From Kluyvera sp036759925 (GTDB taxonomy: Bacteria > Pseudomonadota > Gammaproteobacteria > Enterobacterales > Enterobacteriaceae), in assembly GCF_036759925.1 (NCBI RefSeq), contig NZ_JAPKIB010000005.1, forward strand, positions 62,001-126,000: a DNA stretch of 64,000 nt. The letters are read 5' to 3'. A model generated the notes under the pieces. The model had not been told where the DNA came from. It saw only the letters and a program-made list of their open reading frames with translations, and searched no databases. Below are positions 42,626 to 50,923 of this stretch, in pieces; the first letter of the stretch is position 1; each line of letters begins with the position of its first letter. Made by a program: the position numbers and the translations under genes.

Positions 42626-42662
42626 TGCACTGTTATTGCGCCTGATGTGCTTTTACGGTGCG
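42626..42662 (+). promoter_or_regulatory. Paired NtrC-like enhancer sites, urea operon 1
   Basis: GCAC-N7-GCGC at 42627-42641 and GTGC-N7-GTGC at 42647-42661, each close to the NtrC dyad GCAC-N7-GTGC, centred 20 bp apart and about 98 and 118 bp upstream of the predicted sigma-54 start. The same pair recurs before urtB. Confidence 0.5.
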
Positions 42663-42726
42663 TGCTAATTTTATGACTACGTCATTATTTATTTAAAAAC
42701 TCTATAAAAACAGGCTATTAAATATC

Positions 42727-42742
42727 TGGCACGTGCCTTGCT
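42727..42742 (+). promoter_or_regulatory. Sigma-54 promoter of the allophanate hydrolase/urea carboxylase operon
   Basis: TGGCACGTGCCTTGCT matches the sigma-54 consensus TGGCACG-N4-TTGCW at every fixed position. The predicted start is near 42753, giving a leader of about 28 bases. Confidence 0.88.
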
Positions 42743-42744
42743 AA

Positions 42745-42775
42745 TTGAATTCCATCTTGTATACCAACAGGAATT
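42745..42775 (+). promoter_or_regulatory. Candidate operator at the sigma-54 transcription start
   Basis: TTGAATTCC (42745-42753) and GGAATTCAA (about 42768-42776) form a 9-bp inverted repeat that frames TTGTATACCAA (42757-42767), an imperfect dyad resembling GntR/FCD operators. The same element occurs at the urtB promoter. Control by the GntR regulator at 48204 is inferred. Confidence 0.4.
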
Positions 42776-42780
42776 CAACG

Positions 42781-44583
42781 ATGGCATTAATGACAGGACA
42801 AACGCTGACCGCATGGCGTCAGCAAATCAGTCAGGACAGCGACTCCGTTCTTACGCTTTTAATTGAACATATTAATACCTTCTCCGCAGAGGATAACGCG
42901 TGGCTGGCGATCGCCAGCGAAGCGCAGTTGAAGGCACAATTAGCCGCGTTAATTCCGCTGTATCAAAATAACCCGCAAGCCCTGCCATTATTTGGTATTC
43001 CGTTTGCGGTCAAGGACAACGTGGACGTGGCGGGATGGCCGACCACCGCGGCCTGCCCGGCGTTTGAATATATTGCCGAGCAGGATGCCACGGCGGTTGC
43101 CCGGCTGAAAGCCGCCGGGGCGATTGTGGTGGGCAAAACCAACCTCGACCAGTTCGCCACCGGGCTGGTGGGCACGCGCTCTCCCTACGGCGCGGTGGTC
43201 AATACTTTCAACTCCGATTACGTCAGCGGTGGCTCCAGCTCCGGCTCGGCCTCCGTGGTGGCGCGTGGCCTGGTGCCGTTTGCCTTTGGCACCGACACCG
43301 CCGGTTCCGGGCGCGTGCCCGCCGGGTTTAACAATATCGTCGGCCTCAAACCGACCAAAGGCTGGCTCTCTGCCAAAGGCGTAGTCCCGGCCTGCCGCCT
43401 CAATGACACCCTGTCAGTATTTGCCCTGACGGTGGACGACGCCTTTTATATCGCCTCGCTGGCGGGTGGCGCGGATGCTGAGGATGCTTACTCGCGCGCT
43501 AACCCGGCGACGGCACCCGCTACGCTTGCACCGAACCCAACTTTTGCCGTGCCGGAGACGCTGAACTTCTTCGGCGACGTGCAGGCGCAGGCGGCGTGGG
43601 AACAGGCTATTGATGCGTTGTGTGCAAGTGGCGTCACGCTAAAACCTATCGACTTCTCCGTCTTTACCCAGCTTGCCGAACAGCTCTATCAGGGGCCGTG
43701 GGTCGCCGAGCGTACGGCGGCGGTGGGCGACATGCTCCAGCACCCCGAACAGATGGACCCGACCGTTTATACCATCGTCTCTGCGGGCCTTAACTACAGC
43801 GCGGTCGATGCCTACAACGCTGAATACCTGCGCGCCGAGCTGGCGCAAAAAATCCAGCAGACGCTGGGCGAAGTCGACGCGCTGGTGGTGCCAACGTCGC
43901 CCACCATCCATACCCTGAAGGAGATGGAGCAGGAACCGATTCGCTTCAACTCCCAGTTCGGTACCTACACCAACTTCACCAACCTTGCTGACCTCAGCGC
44001 GCTGGCGCTGCCCGCGCCGTTTCGCGCCGATGGCCTGCCGGCAGGTATCACCCTGCTTGCCCCCGCGTGGCACGACCGGGCGCTGGCCGATTTTGGTCAA
44101 CGCTGGCAGCAACAGCTGGCGCTGCCATTAGGGGCGACCGGACTGCCGTTCACGCCAAACGCCACCGCGCTGCCGCCGTCCCCGCATCACGTGCGCATTG
44201 CGGTGGTCGGCGCGCACTTGCGCGGTATGCCGCTCAACTTCCAGCTCACCACCCGCCATGCCGTCTTTGTGGAAGCCACGCAGACGGCGGCGACCTATCG
44301 CCTGTACGCGCTGGCCAATACCCAGCCGCAAAAGCCGGGGCTGGCCCGTGATGCCTCCGGTGCGGCGATTGAGGTTGAGCTGTGGGATATCCCGTTGGCG
44401 CGCTTTGGCGAGTTCGTGGCGGAAATTCCGTCGCCGTTGGGCATTGGCTCGCTGGAACTCTGCGATGGCCGCTGGGTGAAAGGCTTTATCTGTGAACCGG
44501 CGGCGCTGAACGATGCCGTGGACATTACCGAATTCAAGGGCTGGCGGCACTGGGTTGCCCGTAAGGAGAGCCACCATGTTTAA
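42781..44583 (+). CDS. atzF: Allophanate hydrolase
   Basis: A 600-residue allophanate hydrolase, the second enzyme of nickel-free urea breakdown (allophanate to ammonia and CO2). The N-terminal amidase-signature domain has the catalytic lysine in PFAVKDNVDVAG and the Ser-rich loop YVSGGSSSGSASVVARG with FGTDTAGSGRVPA; a C-terminal domain of about 140 residues follows, as in AtzF/DUR1,2-type proteins. The start at 42781 (MALMTGQTLTAWRQQ) follows AGGAA; upstream open frame lies inside the promoter. It overlaps the urea carboxylase gene by 8 bases. Confidence 0.93.
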   Translation: MALMTGQTLTAWRQQISQDSDSVLTLLIEHINTFSAEDNAWLAIASEAQLKAQLAALIPLYQNNPQALPLFGIPFAVKDNVDVAGWPTTAACPAFEYIAEQDATAVARLKAAGAIVVGKTNLDQFATGLVGTRSPYGAVVNTFNSDYVSGGSSSGSASVVARGLVPFAFGTDTAGSGRVPAGFNNIVGLKPTKGWLSAKGVVPACRLNDTLSVFALTVDDAFYIASLAGGADAEDAYSRANPATAPATLAPNPTFAVPETLNFFGDVQAQAAWEQAIDALCASGVTLKPIDFSVFTQLAEQLYQGPWVAERTAAVGDMLQHPEQMDPTVYTIVSAGLNYSAVDAYNAEYLRAELAQKIQQTLGEVDALVVPTSPTIHTLKEMEQEPIRFNSQFGTYTNFTNLADLSALALPAPFRADGLPAGITLLAPAWHDRALADFGQRWQQQLALPLGATGLPFTPNATALPPSPHHVRIAVVGAHLRGMPLNFQLTTRHAVFVEATQTAATYRLYALANTQPQKPGLARDASGAAIEVELWDIPLARFGEFVAEIPSPLGIGSLELCDGRWVKGFICEPAALNDAVDITEFKGWRHWVARKESHHV

Positions 44584-47500
44584 CACCGTGCTGATTGCTA
44601 ACCGTGGCGAAATTGCCTGCCGCGCGATCCGAACCCTGAAGCGTCTCGGCATCACCAGCGTGGCGGTCTACTCCGACGCCGATAAAAATGCCGAACACGT
44701 TAAGCAGGCCGATATCGCACTGGCGCTGGGTGGCGAAAAGGCCAGCGACAGCTATCTGAAAATTGACGCGATGATTGCCGCTGCGCGGGAAAGCGGCGCA
44801 CAGGCCATCTGGCCGGGCTACGGTTTTCTCTCGGAAAGCCTGCCGTTTGCCGACGCCTGCGACAAGGCGGGCATCGTGTTTATCGGCCCTACCGCGCAGC
44901 AGATTGGCGAGTTTGGCCTGAAGCACCGCGCTCGCGAGCTGGCCGCCGAAGCGGGTGTACCGATGACGCCGGGCACCGGGCTGCTTAATTCGCTCGACGA
45001 GGCGCTGAACGCGGCGCAGAACATTGGCTACCCGGTGATGCTGAAAAGCACGGCGGGCGGCGGCGGGATAGGCCTGACGCGCTGCGCCGACGCGCAGGCG
45101 CTGGCGCAGGGGTGGGAGAGCGTGCGTCGTCTGGGCGAGCAGTTCTTTAGCGATGCCGGGGTATTTGTTGAGCGCTGCGTGGATCGCGCGCGCCATATCG
45201 AAGTGCAGATTTTTGGCGACGGCAAAGGCAACGTGGTGGCGCTCGGCGAGCGCGACTGTTCGCTCCAGCGCCGCAACCAGAAGGTGGTGGAAGAGACGCC
45301 TGCGCCAAATCTTCCGGCGACCACCCGCAAAGCCATTCTCGAGGCGGCGGTGCAGCTCGGCAAGCTGGTGAACTACCGCAGCGCCGGGACGGTGGAGTTT
45401 ATCTATGATGCCGCGCTGGACGCGTTTTATTTCCTTGAAGTGAATACCCGTTTACAGGTTGAACACCCGGTGACCGAATGCGTTACCGGGCTGGATCTGG
45501 TGGAGTGCATGCTGCGCGTGGCGGCCGACGAATCTATCGACTGGGCGCGTCTGGCAAAAGCGCCGCAGGGGGCGGCGATTGAAGTGCGTCTTTATGCTGA
45601 AAGCCCGCTGAAAAACTTCCAGCCGAGCCCCGGCGTACTGACCGAAGTGGTCTTCCCGGACGATGTGCGCATTGATACCGGCGTGACCACCGGCAGCGAA
45701 GTGTCCGCGTTTTATGACCCAATGATCGCCAAGCTGATTGTCCATGCACCAACCCGCGCGGCTGCGCTGGCAAAACTGGCGACGGCGCTCGACGCCACAC
45801 GACTGCACGGCATCGCCACCAACCTCGACTACCTGCGGCAGATTACCGCCAGCGAGGCGTTTGTCAGCGGCACCGCCTGGACGCGCATGCTCGACAGCGT
45901 GGTGGCGCAGTCGCCGATGATTGAAGTATTGCAGCCCGGCACCTGGAGCAGCGTGCAGGATTATCCGGGCCGTCAGGGCTACTGGGATATCGGCGTGCCG
46001 CCGTCCGGCCCGATGGATGATTTTGCCTTCCGCCTGGCGAATCGCATTGTCGGTAACCATGAATCGGCGGCCGGGCTGGAGTTCACCCTGCAGGGGCCGG
46101 TGCTGCAGTTCCACGCCGACGCGCTGATTGCCCTGACCGGGGCCGACTGTCAGGCGACACTGGACGATGAAGCGGTGCCGATGTGGCAGCCGGTGGCGGT
46201 GAAGGCGGGGCAAACCCTGAGTCTGGGCCGCGCGCAACGCGGCTGTCGGGGTTATCTGGCGGTGCGTAACGGTCTTGATGTGCCGGTCTATCTCGGCAGC
46301 CGTTCCACCTTCGCACTGGGCCAGTTTGGCGGCCACGCGGGGCGCACGCTGAAGGTTGCGGACCTGCTGCCCATCTCACGTCCTGAGCTGGCGGCCTGCA
46401 CTACGCCCGCGCCTATTTCCGAGCCGAAGGCACTCTCGACGGCGCTGATCCCCGAATACGGCGAAGTCTGGCGCATTGGCGTGCTCTACGGGCCGCATGG
46501 CGCGCCGGACTTTTTCACCCAGGAAGCTATCGACGAGTTCTTCGCCAGCGACTGGCAGGTGCACTACAACTCCAACCGCCTCGGCGTGCGTTTAGTCGGC
46601 CCCAAACCGAGCTGGACCCGCCCGAACGGCGGTGAGGCGGGGCTGCATCCGTCGAACGTTCATGACTGCGAATACGCCATTGGCGCGATTAACTTTACCG
46701 GCGACTTCCCGGTGATCCTCACCCGCGACGGCCCAAGCCTCGGCGGCTTTGTCTGCCCGGTGACCATCGCTAAAGCGGAATTGTGGAAAGTCGGGCAGGT
46801 GAAGCCGGGCGATCGCATTCGCTTCTACCCGATTAGCGTGGAAGATGCGGTGGCGCGGGAAAATGCCATGGACCGCAGCGTCGACACCCTGCAAACCACC
46901 GCGCTGCCGGAATTTGCCATGCCGTCGCTTGCCGACCGCGACGGCGTTTCCGCCACCGGGCTGGTGTCGCTGCCTGCGACCTTCAGCACCCCGGCGATTG
47001 TTTATCGTCAGGCGGGCGACAACTACATCCTGATTGAGTATGGCGAGAATGTGCTGGATCTGGCGCTACGCCTGCGCGTTCACGTGCTGATGGAGCAGCT
47101 GCGCGAACGGGCGCATCCGGGGATTAAAGAGCTTTCCCCCGGCGTGCGTTCGCTGCAGGTGCGCTACGACAGCCGTGAAATCAGCCAGCCCGCGCTGGTG
47201 GCGCTGCTGCTGGAGCAGGAGGCGCGCATCGGCGATGTCACCCGCATGAAGGTACCATCTCGCGTTGTCCATCTGCCGATGGCCTTTGAAGACAGCGCCA
47301 CGCTGGACGCCGTCAGCCGCTACGCCGATACCGTGCGCGCGACTGCGCCGTGGCTGCCGAACAACGTCGACTTTATCCAACGCATTAACGGCCTGCCGAC
47401 CCGTGAAGCGGTGATGGAGACCCTGTTTGACGCCAGCTATCTGATTCTGGGGCTGGGGGACGTCTACCTCGGCGCGCCGTGTGCGGTGCCGGTGGATCCG

Positions 47501-48193
47501 CGCCATCGCCTGCTGAGCTCCAAGTACAACCCGGCGCGCACCTTCACCGCCGAAGGTACGGTGGGCATTGGCGGCATGTACATGTGCATCTACGGCATGG
47601 ACTCGCCGGGCGGCTATCAACTGGTGGGACGCACGCTGCCTATCTGGAACAAATTCCTCAAAAACGCGCAGTTCAGCGAAGGCGAGCCGTGGCTGCTGCG
47701 CTTCTTCGACCAGGTGCGTTTCTACCCGGTGAGCGAAGCGGAGCTGACCCTGCTGCGCGATGATTTTCGCGAAGGCCGCGCGGCAGTGCGCATTGAAGAG
47801 ACGGTGTTCGACTTTGCCGAGCACCTGCAGTTCCTCGATGACAACGCCGACGATATCGCCCGTTTCCGTCAGCTGCAGTCTGCGGCGTTTGAAGCGGAGG
47901 TGGAGCGCTGGCATCTGGACGACCAGGAGGCTGACATTGAAAGCCTGCTGCCTACGCAGGAAGAGGCCATCGACGACGACGCGTTGCCGGTAACCGCCGA
48001 TATGAACGGCAATATCTGGAAGGTGCTGGTCGCGCCGGGCGAGACGGTGGAAGCCGGTCAGACGCTGGTCATCGTGGAAGCCATGAAAATGGAGCTGGCG
48101 ATTCACGCCCCGCAGGCGGGCATCGTTAAACGCATCGGCTGCCAGCCGGGCCGCCCGGTGAGCCCAGGCGACGCGCTGCTGTGGCTGGAATAG
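44576..48193 (+). CDS. uca: Urea carboxylase
   Basis: A 1205-residue biotin-dependent carboxylase that converts urea, bicarbonate and ATP to allophanate. In order: biotin carboxylase domain from MFNTVLIANRGEIACRAIRTL to about residue 450, including the KSTAGGGGIGLTRC ATP loop and VNTRLQVEHPVTE; then KipA-like and KipI-like carboxyltransferase regions (from SVQDYPGRQGYWDIGVPPSG); and a C-terminal biotin domain with the biotinylated Lys1171 in VEAMKMELAIH. The start at 44576 follows AAGGAG and overlaps atzF by 8 bases. It is complete, with no missing domain. Confidence 0.94.
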   Translation: MFNTVLIANRGEIACRAIRTLKRLGITSVAVYSDADKNAEHVKQADIALALGGEKASDSYLKIDAMIAAARESGAQAIWPGYGFLSESLPFADACDKAGIVFIGPTAQQIGEFGLKHRARELAAEAGVPMTPGTGLLNSLDEALNAAQNIGYPVMLKSTAGGGGIGLTRCADAQALAQGWESVRRLGEQFFSDAGVFVERCVDRARHIEVQIFGDGKGNVVALGERDCSLQRRNQKVVEETPAPNLPATTRKAILEAAVQLGKLVNYRSAGTVEFIYDAALDAFYFLEVNTRLQVEHPVTECVTGLDLVECMLRVAADESIDWARLAKAPQGAAIEVRLYAESPLKNFQPSPGVLTEVVFPDDVRIDTGVTTGSEVSAFYDPMIAKLIVHAPTRAAALAKLATALDATRLHGIATNLDYLRQITASEAFVSGTAWTRMLDSVVAQSPMIEVLQPGTWSSVQDYPGRQGYWDIGVPPSGPMDDFAFRLANRIVGNHESAAGLEFTLQGPVLQFHADALIALTGADCQATLDDEAVPMWQPVAVKAGQTLSLGRAQRGCRGYLAVRNGLDVPVYLGSRSTFALGQFGGHAGRTLKVADLLPISRPELAACTTPAPISEPKALSTALIPEYGEVWRIGVLYGPHGAPDFFTQEAIDEFFASDWQVHYNSNRLGVRLVGPKPSWTRPNGGEAGLHPSNVHDCEYAIGAINFTGDFPVILTRDGPSLGGFVCPVTIAKAELWKVGQVKPGDRIRFYPISVEDAVARENAMDRSVDTLQTTALPEFAMPSLADRDGVSATGLVSLPATFSTPAIVYRQAGDNYILIEYGENVLDLALRLRVHVLMEQLRERAHPGIKELSPGVRSLQVRYDSREISQPALVALLLEQEARIGDVTRMKVPSRVVHLPMAFEDSATLDAVSRYADTVRATAPWLPNNVDFIQRINGLPTREAVMETLFDASYLILGLGDVYLGAPCAVPVDPRHRLLSSKYNPARTFTAEGTVGIGGMYMCIYGMDSPGGYQLVGRTLPIWNKFLKNAQFSEGEPWLLRFFDQVRFYPVSEAELTLLRDDFREGRAAVRIEETVFDFAEHLQFLDDNADDIARFRQLQSAAFEAEVERWHLDDQEADIESLLPTQEEAIDDDALPVTADMNGNIWKVLVAPGETVEAGQTLVIVEAMKMELAIHAPQAGIVKRIGCQPGRPVSPGDALLWLE

Positions 48194-48203
48194 GGAGCAG
48201 CCT

Positions 48204-48902
48204 ATGACGGAAGCGAACGGCAAAAAGCGCACGGTGGGGCTGGCGGAGCGTATCTATCTGGCGTTGAAAAACGACATTTTTGATTTCCGCCTGATGCCCG
48301 GCGAGCACTTTAGCGAAAACGAAATCTCCGAGCGCATGGCGGCCAGCCGCACGCCGGTGCGCCAGGCGCTGTTCTGGCTGGAGCACGAAGGCTACGTGCA
48401 GGTTTATTCGCGCAGCGGCTGGCAGGTGAAACCGTTCGACTTCACCTATTTCGAAGCGCTGTACGACTTTCGCATCGTGCTGGAGATGGAGGCGGTGAAA
48501 CGTCTGTGCGCCATGCCATCGCAGGAGCGCGCGGCCCATCTCGCACCGCTGCTCGCCTTCTGGTGCGATGCGCCGCAGATGCCGCCGGGCAAGGAACTCT
48601 CGCGCCACGATGAGGCGTTTCATACCGCGCTGGTGAGCGCCACCGGCAACGGTGAGATGGCGCGCGTGCACGTCGAGTTGACGGAGAAAATGCGCATTAT
48701 TCGCCACCTCGACTTCACCCGCGAGGATCGCGTGGACGCGACCTACAGCGAACACGCACAGGTGCTTCGCGCCATTGTGCAGCAGCAAACCGAAGAGGCG
48801 CAGCGGATCCTCACTGCGCATATTTCTCAGAGTAAGGCCGAGGTCAGAAAAATAACCCTACATCGGCTACAGCAGGCCCGTTTACAACCCGTTTCACCGT
48901 AG
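48204..48902 (+). CDS. GntR-family (FCD) transcriptional regulator in the urea operon
   Basis: A 232-residue regulator with an N-terminal winged helix (LAERIYLALKNDIFDFRLMPGE, then HFSENEISERMAASRTPVRQALFWLEHEGYV) and a C-terminal FCD ligand domain of the FadR subfamily. It follows the urea carboxylase gene after 10 bases with GGGAG as ribosome site, and precedes urtA by 65 bases. Being inside the operon it probably adds substrate control on top of nitrogen control. The palindromes at both sigma-54 start sites are its likely operators, by inference. Confidence 0.88.
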   Translation: MTEANGKKRTVGLAERIYLALKNDIFDFRLMPGEHFSENEISERMAASRTPVRQALFWLEHEGYVQVYSRSGWQVKPFDFTYFEALYDFRIVLEMEAVKRLCAMPSQERAAHLAPLLAFWCDAPQMPPGKELSRHDEAFHTALVSATGNGEMARVHVELTEKMRIIRHLDFTREDRVDATYSEHAQVLRAIVQQQTEEAQRILTAHISQSKAEVRKITLHRLQQARLQPVSP

Positions 48903-48914
48903 ATGTGGCATCCG

Positions 48915-48930
48915 CCCCATCCCGGTGGGG
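48915..48930 (+). repeat. Short hairpin between the GntR gene and urtA
   Basis: CCCCA, six-base loop, TGGGG, then AACTTTT. It could protect or process the message so that urtA, the abundant binding protein, is made in excess. Confidence 0.45.
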
Positions 48931-48967
48931 AACTTTTATCACTCAATATCGTTTAGGGGTTTTGGTC

Positions 48968-50239
48968 ATGAAAAGACGTTCTTTACTGAAAGCATTTGCC
49001 CTGTCGGCCACCTTTTTGAGCATGGGCTTCTCTTTGCAGGCATACGCAGCAGACACCATTAAAATCGGCATTATGCACTCGCTCTCCGGCACCATGGCGA
49101 TTTCCGAAACGCCGTTGAAGGACGTGGCGCTGATGACCATCGATGAGATCAACGCCAAGGGCGGCGTGCTGGGCAAAAAGCTCGAGCCGGTGGTGGTTGA
49201 CCCGGCCTCCAACTGGCCGCTGTTCGCGGAGAAAGCGCGTCAGTTGCTGACCCAGGATAAAGTGGCGGCGGTGTTCGGCTGCTGGACCTCGGTATCGCGT
49301 AAATCCGTGCTGCCGGTGTTTGAAGAGCTGAACGGTCTGCTGTTCTATCCGGTACAGTATGAAGGTGAAGAGATGTCGCCAAACGTCTTCTACACCGGCG
49401 CGGCGCCAAACCAGCAGGCGATTCCGGCGGTGGAGTATATGATGAGCGAAGACGGCGGCAGCGCGAAGCGCTTCTTCCTGCTTGGCACCGACTATGTTTA
49501 TCCGCGCACCACCAACAAGATCCTGCGCGCCTTCCTGCACTCGAAAGGGGTTCAGGATAAAGATATTGAAGAGGTCTACACGCCGTTTGGCTACAGCGAC
49601 TACCAGACTATCGTGGCGAACATCAAAAAATTCTCCGCGGGCGGTAAAACGGCGGTGATCTCCACCATCAACGGCGACTCTAACGTGCCGTTCTACAAAG
49701 AGCTGGCCAACCAGGGCATCAAAGCCACCGATGTCCCGGTGGTGGCGTTCTCCGTCGGTGAAGAAGAGCTGCGCGGCATTGATACCAAACCGCTGGTGGG
49801 GCATCTGGCGGCGTGGAACTACTTCGAGTCGGTGAGCAACCCGGTGAACGAGAAGTTTGTCGCGGATTACCGCGCTTATGCCAAAGCGCACAAGCTGCCG
49901 AACGCCGATACCGTAGTGACCAACGATCCGATGGAAGCGACCTATGTGGGCATTCATATGTGGGCGCAAGCGGTAGAGAAAGCGGGGACGACCGACGTGG
50001 ATAAAGTGCGTGCGGCGATGGCCGGGCAGACCTTTGCGGCGCCGAGCGGCTTTACGTTGACCATGGACGCGACGAACCACCATCTGCATAAGCCGGTGAT
50101 GATCGGCGAAATTGAAGATAACGGTCAGTTTAACGTGGTGTGGAATACCGATAAGCCGGTGCGCGCGCAGCCGTGGAGCCCGTATATTGCGGGGAATGAT
50201 AAGAAGCCGGATACGCCGGTGAAAACGGGTGGGAAGTAA
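48968..50239 (+). CDS. urtA: Urea ABC transporter substrate-binding protein UrtA
   Basis: A 423-residue periplasmic binding protein of the branched-chain amino acid/amide (HAAT) type. The signal peptide MKRRSLLKAFALSATFLSMG to AYA is followed by ADTIKIGIMHSLSGTMAISE. UrtA features are the FGCWTSVSRKSVLPVFEEL and FYPVQYEGEEMSPNVFYTG stretches and the late VYPRTTNKILRAF. It is separated from its partner genes urtBCDE by about 3.4 kb holding a structured region and iutA, whereas urtA usually heads the urt operon. It probably belongs to the first sigma-54 transcript. Confidence 0.92.
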   Translation: MKRRSLLKAFALSATFLSMGFSLQAYAADTIKIGIMHSLSGTMAISETPLKDVALMTIDEINAKGGVLGKKLEPVVVDPASNWPLFAEKARQLLTQDKVAAVFGCWTSVSRKSVLPVFEELNGLLFYPVQYEGEEMSPNVFYTGAAPNQQAIPAVEYMMSEDGGSAKRFFLLGTDYVYPRTTNKILRAFLHSKGVQDKDIEEVYTPFGYSDYQTIVANIKKFSAGGKTAVISTINGDSNVPFYKELANQGIKATDVPVVAFSVGEEELRGIDTKPLVGHLAAWNYFESVSNPVNEKFVADYRAYAKAHKLPNADTVVTNDPMEATYVGIHMWAQAVEKAGTTDVDKVRAAMAGQTFAAPSGFTLTMDATNHHLHKPVMIGEIEDNGQFNVVWNTDKPVRAQPWSPYIAGNDKKPDTPVKTGGK

Positions 50240-50460
50240 GGTTTTGTAACGGGGGCAGTGGTTTGATGGAGGGGAGATCCATTTGGGGTTATCACTCTGT
50301 TGCGCTCCCTTCCAGCGCGAGCCATATAAACTGCGCGGGCGCAGGGAGCGCGCAAGGGGCGGCCAATCGCCGCCGCCCCCTGCACCCCCGGGCTCTGGCG
50401 GCAAAATCGCCGCTGCGCGGTTCCCTCAGCTTATCCCTTCCGGCTTCGGGGCGGGCGCGA

Positions 50461-50818
50461 GTTCACATCCATGTGAACCACGCCCTCAGCCCACATCCAT
50501 GTGGGCTGACCCGGCCTACAGGGAACGCTTCGGCGATTTAGACGCCACCAAAAACCGTGCGGTCTTTTAGCTAACAGCAAAAACCAAAGTAACTGAAACC
50601 GATGAGTCCCCGCTGGAAATCGGCGAGCCGTAGCACGAAAGACAAGGTCAGTCCGCCATGGATGGCGGACTGAGGCGAACCGAGACAGGGACGTCGAGTT
50701 TCGCCGTGCCGCAGGCTGGAGTCGTAGGGGAGCGCAGTGCGAAGCACCGATTTCCCTGCGGGGCCGCGGGGATTGCGAAGGGGTGCGCGGCCGCACCCCT
50801 TGGCCCGTTCACCGGTGA
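50461..50818. repeat. Gene-free block of perfect hairpins between urtA and iutA
   Basis: The 684 bases between urtA and iutA have no supportable gene but at least five perfect inverted repeats: GTTCACAT/ATGTGAAC (50461-50478), CAGCCCACAT/ATGTGGGCTG (50487-50508), a 12-bp-arm repeat starting TCAGTCCGCCAT (50648-50673), AAGGGGTGCG/CGCACCCCTT (50778-50801) and TCACCGGTGA (50809-50818). The hairpins share the motif CAT-CC-ATG or CAT-GG-ATG at their tips. Short open frames here on both strands are compositional. It looks like an interspersed repeat or structured RNA; I do not recognise a named family. Confidence 0.6.
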
Positions 50819-50923
50819 TGGAACTTCATATTCCACCCGACGTAAAGTGAACGGAACCCTTCACCTCACTCACAAATATCAGGTTTTTTCCATCGGGACC
50901 GAGTGGACAGTACGACTCCGCTA

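Noticed and set aside
42745..42776. 5'-leader hairpin hiding the ribosome site of the allophanate hydrolase gene
   Set aside because: The predicted sigma-54 start lies at the end of the left arm, so most of that arm would not be in the RNA; a DNA operator is more likely.
48903..48967. Possible third sigma-54 promoter before urtA
   Set aside because: No GG-N10-GC element of the right form in the gap; only a hairpin is present, so urtA is read with the upstream genes.
50263..50796. Several 90-120 codon open frames on both strands between urtA and iutA
   Set aside because: They overlap one another, are rich in Arg/Pro/Ser from GC-rich repeats, span the perfect hairpins and have no family resemblance.
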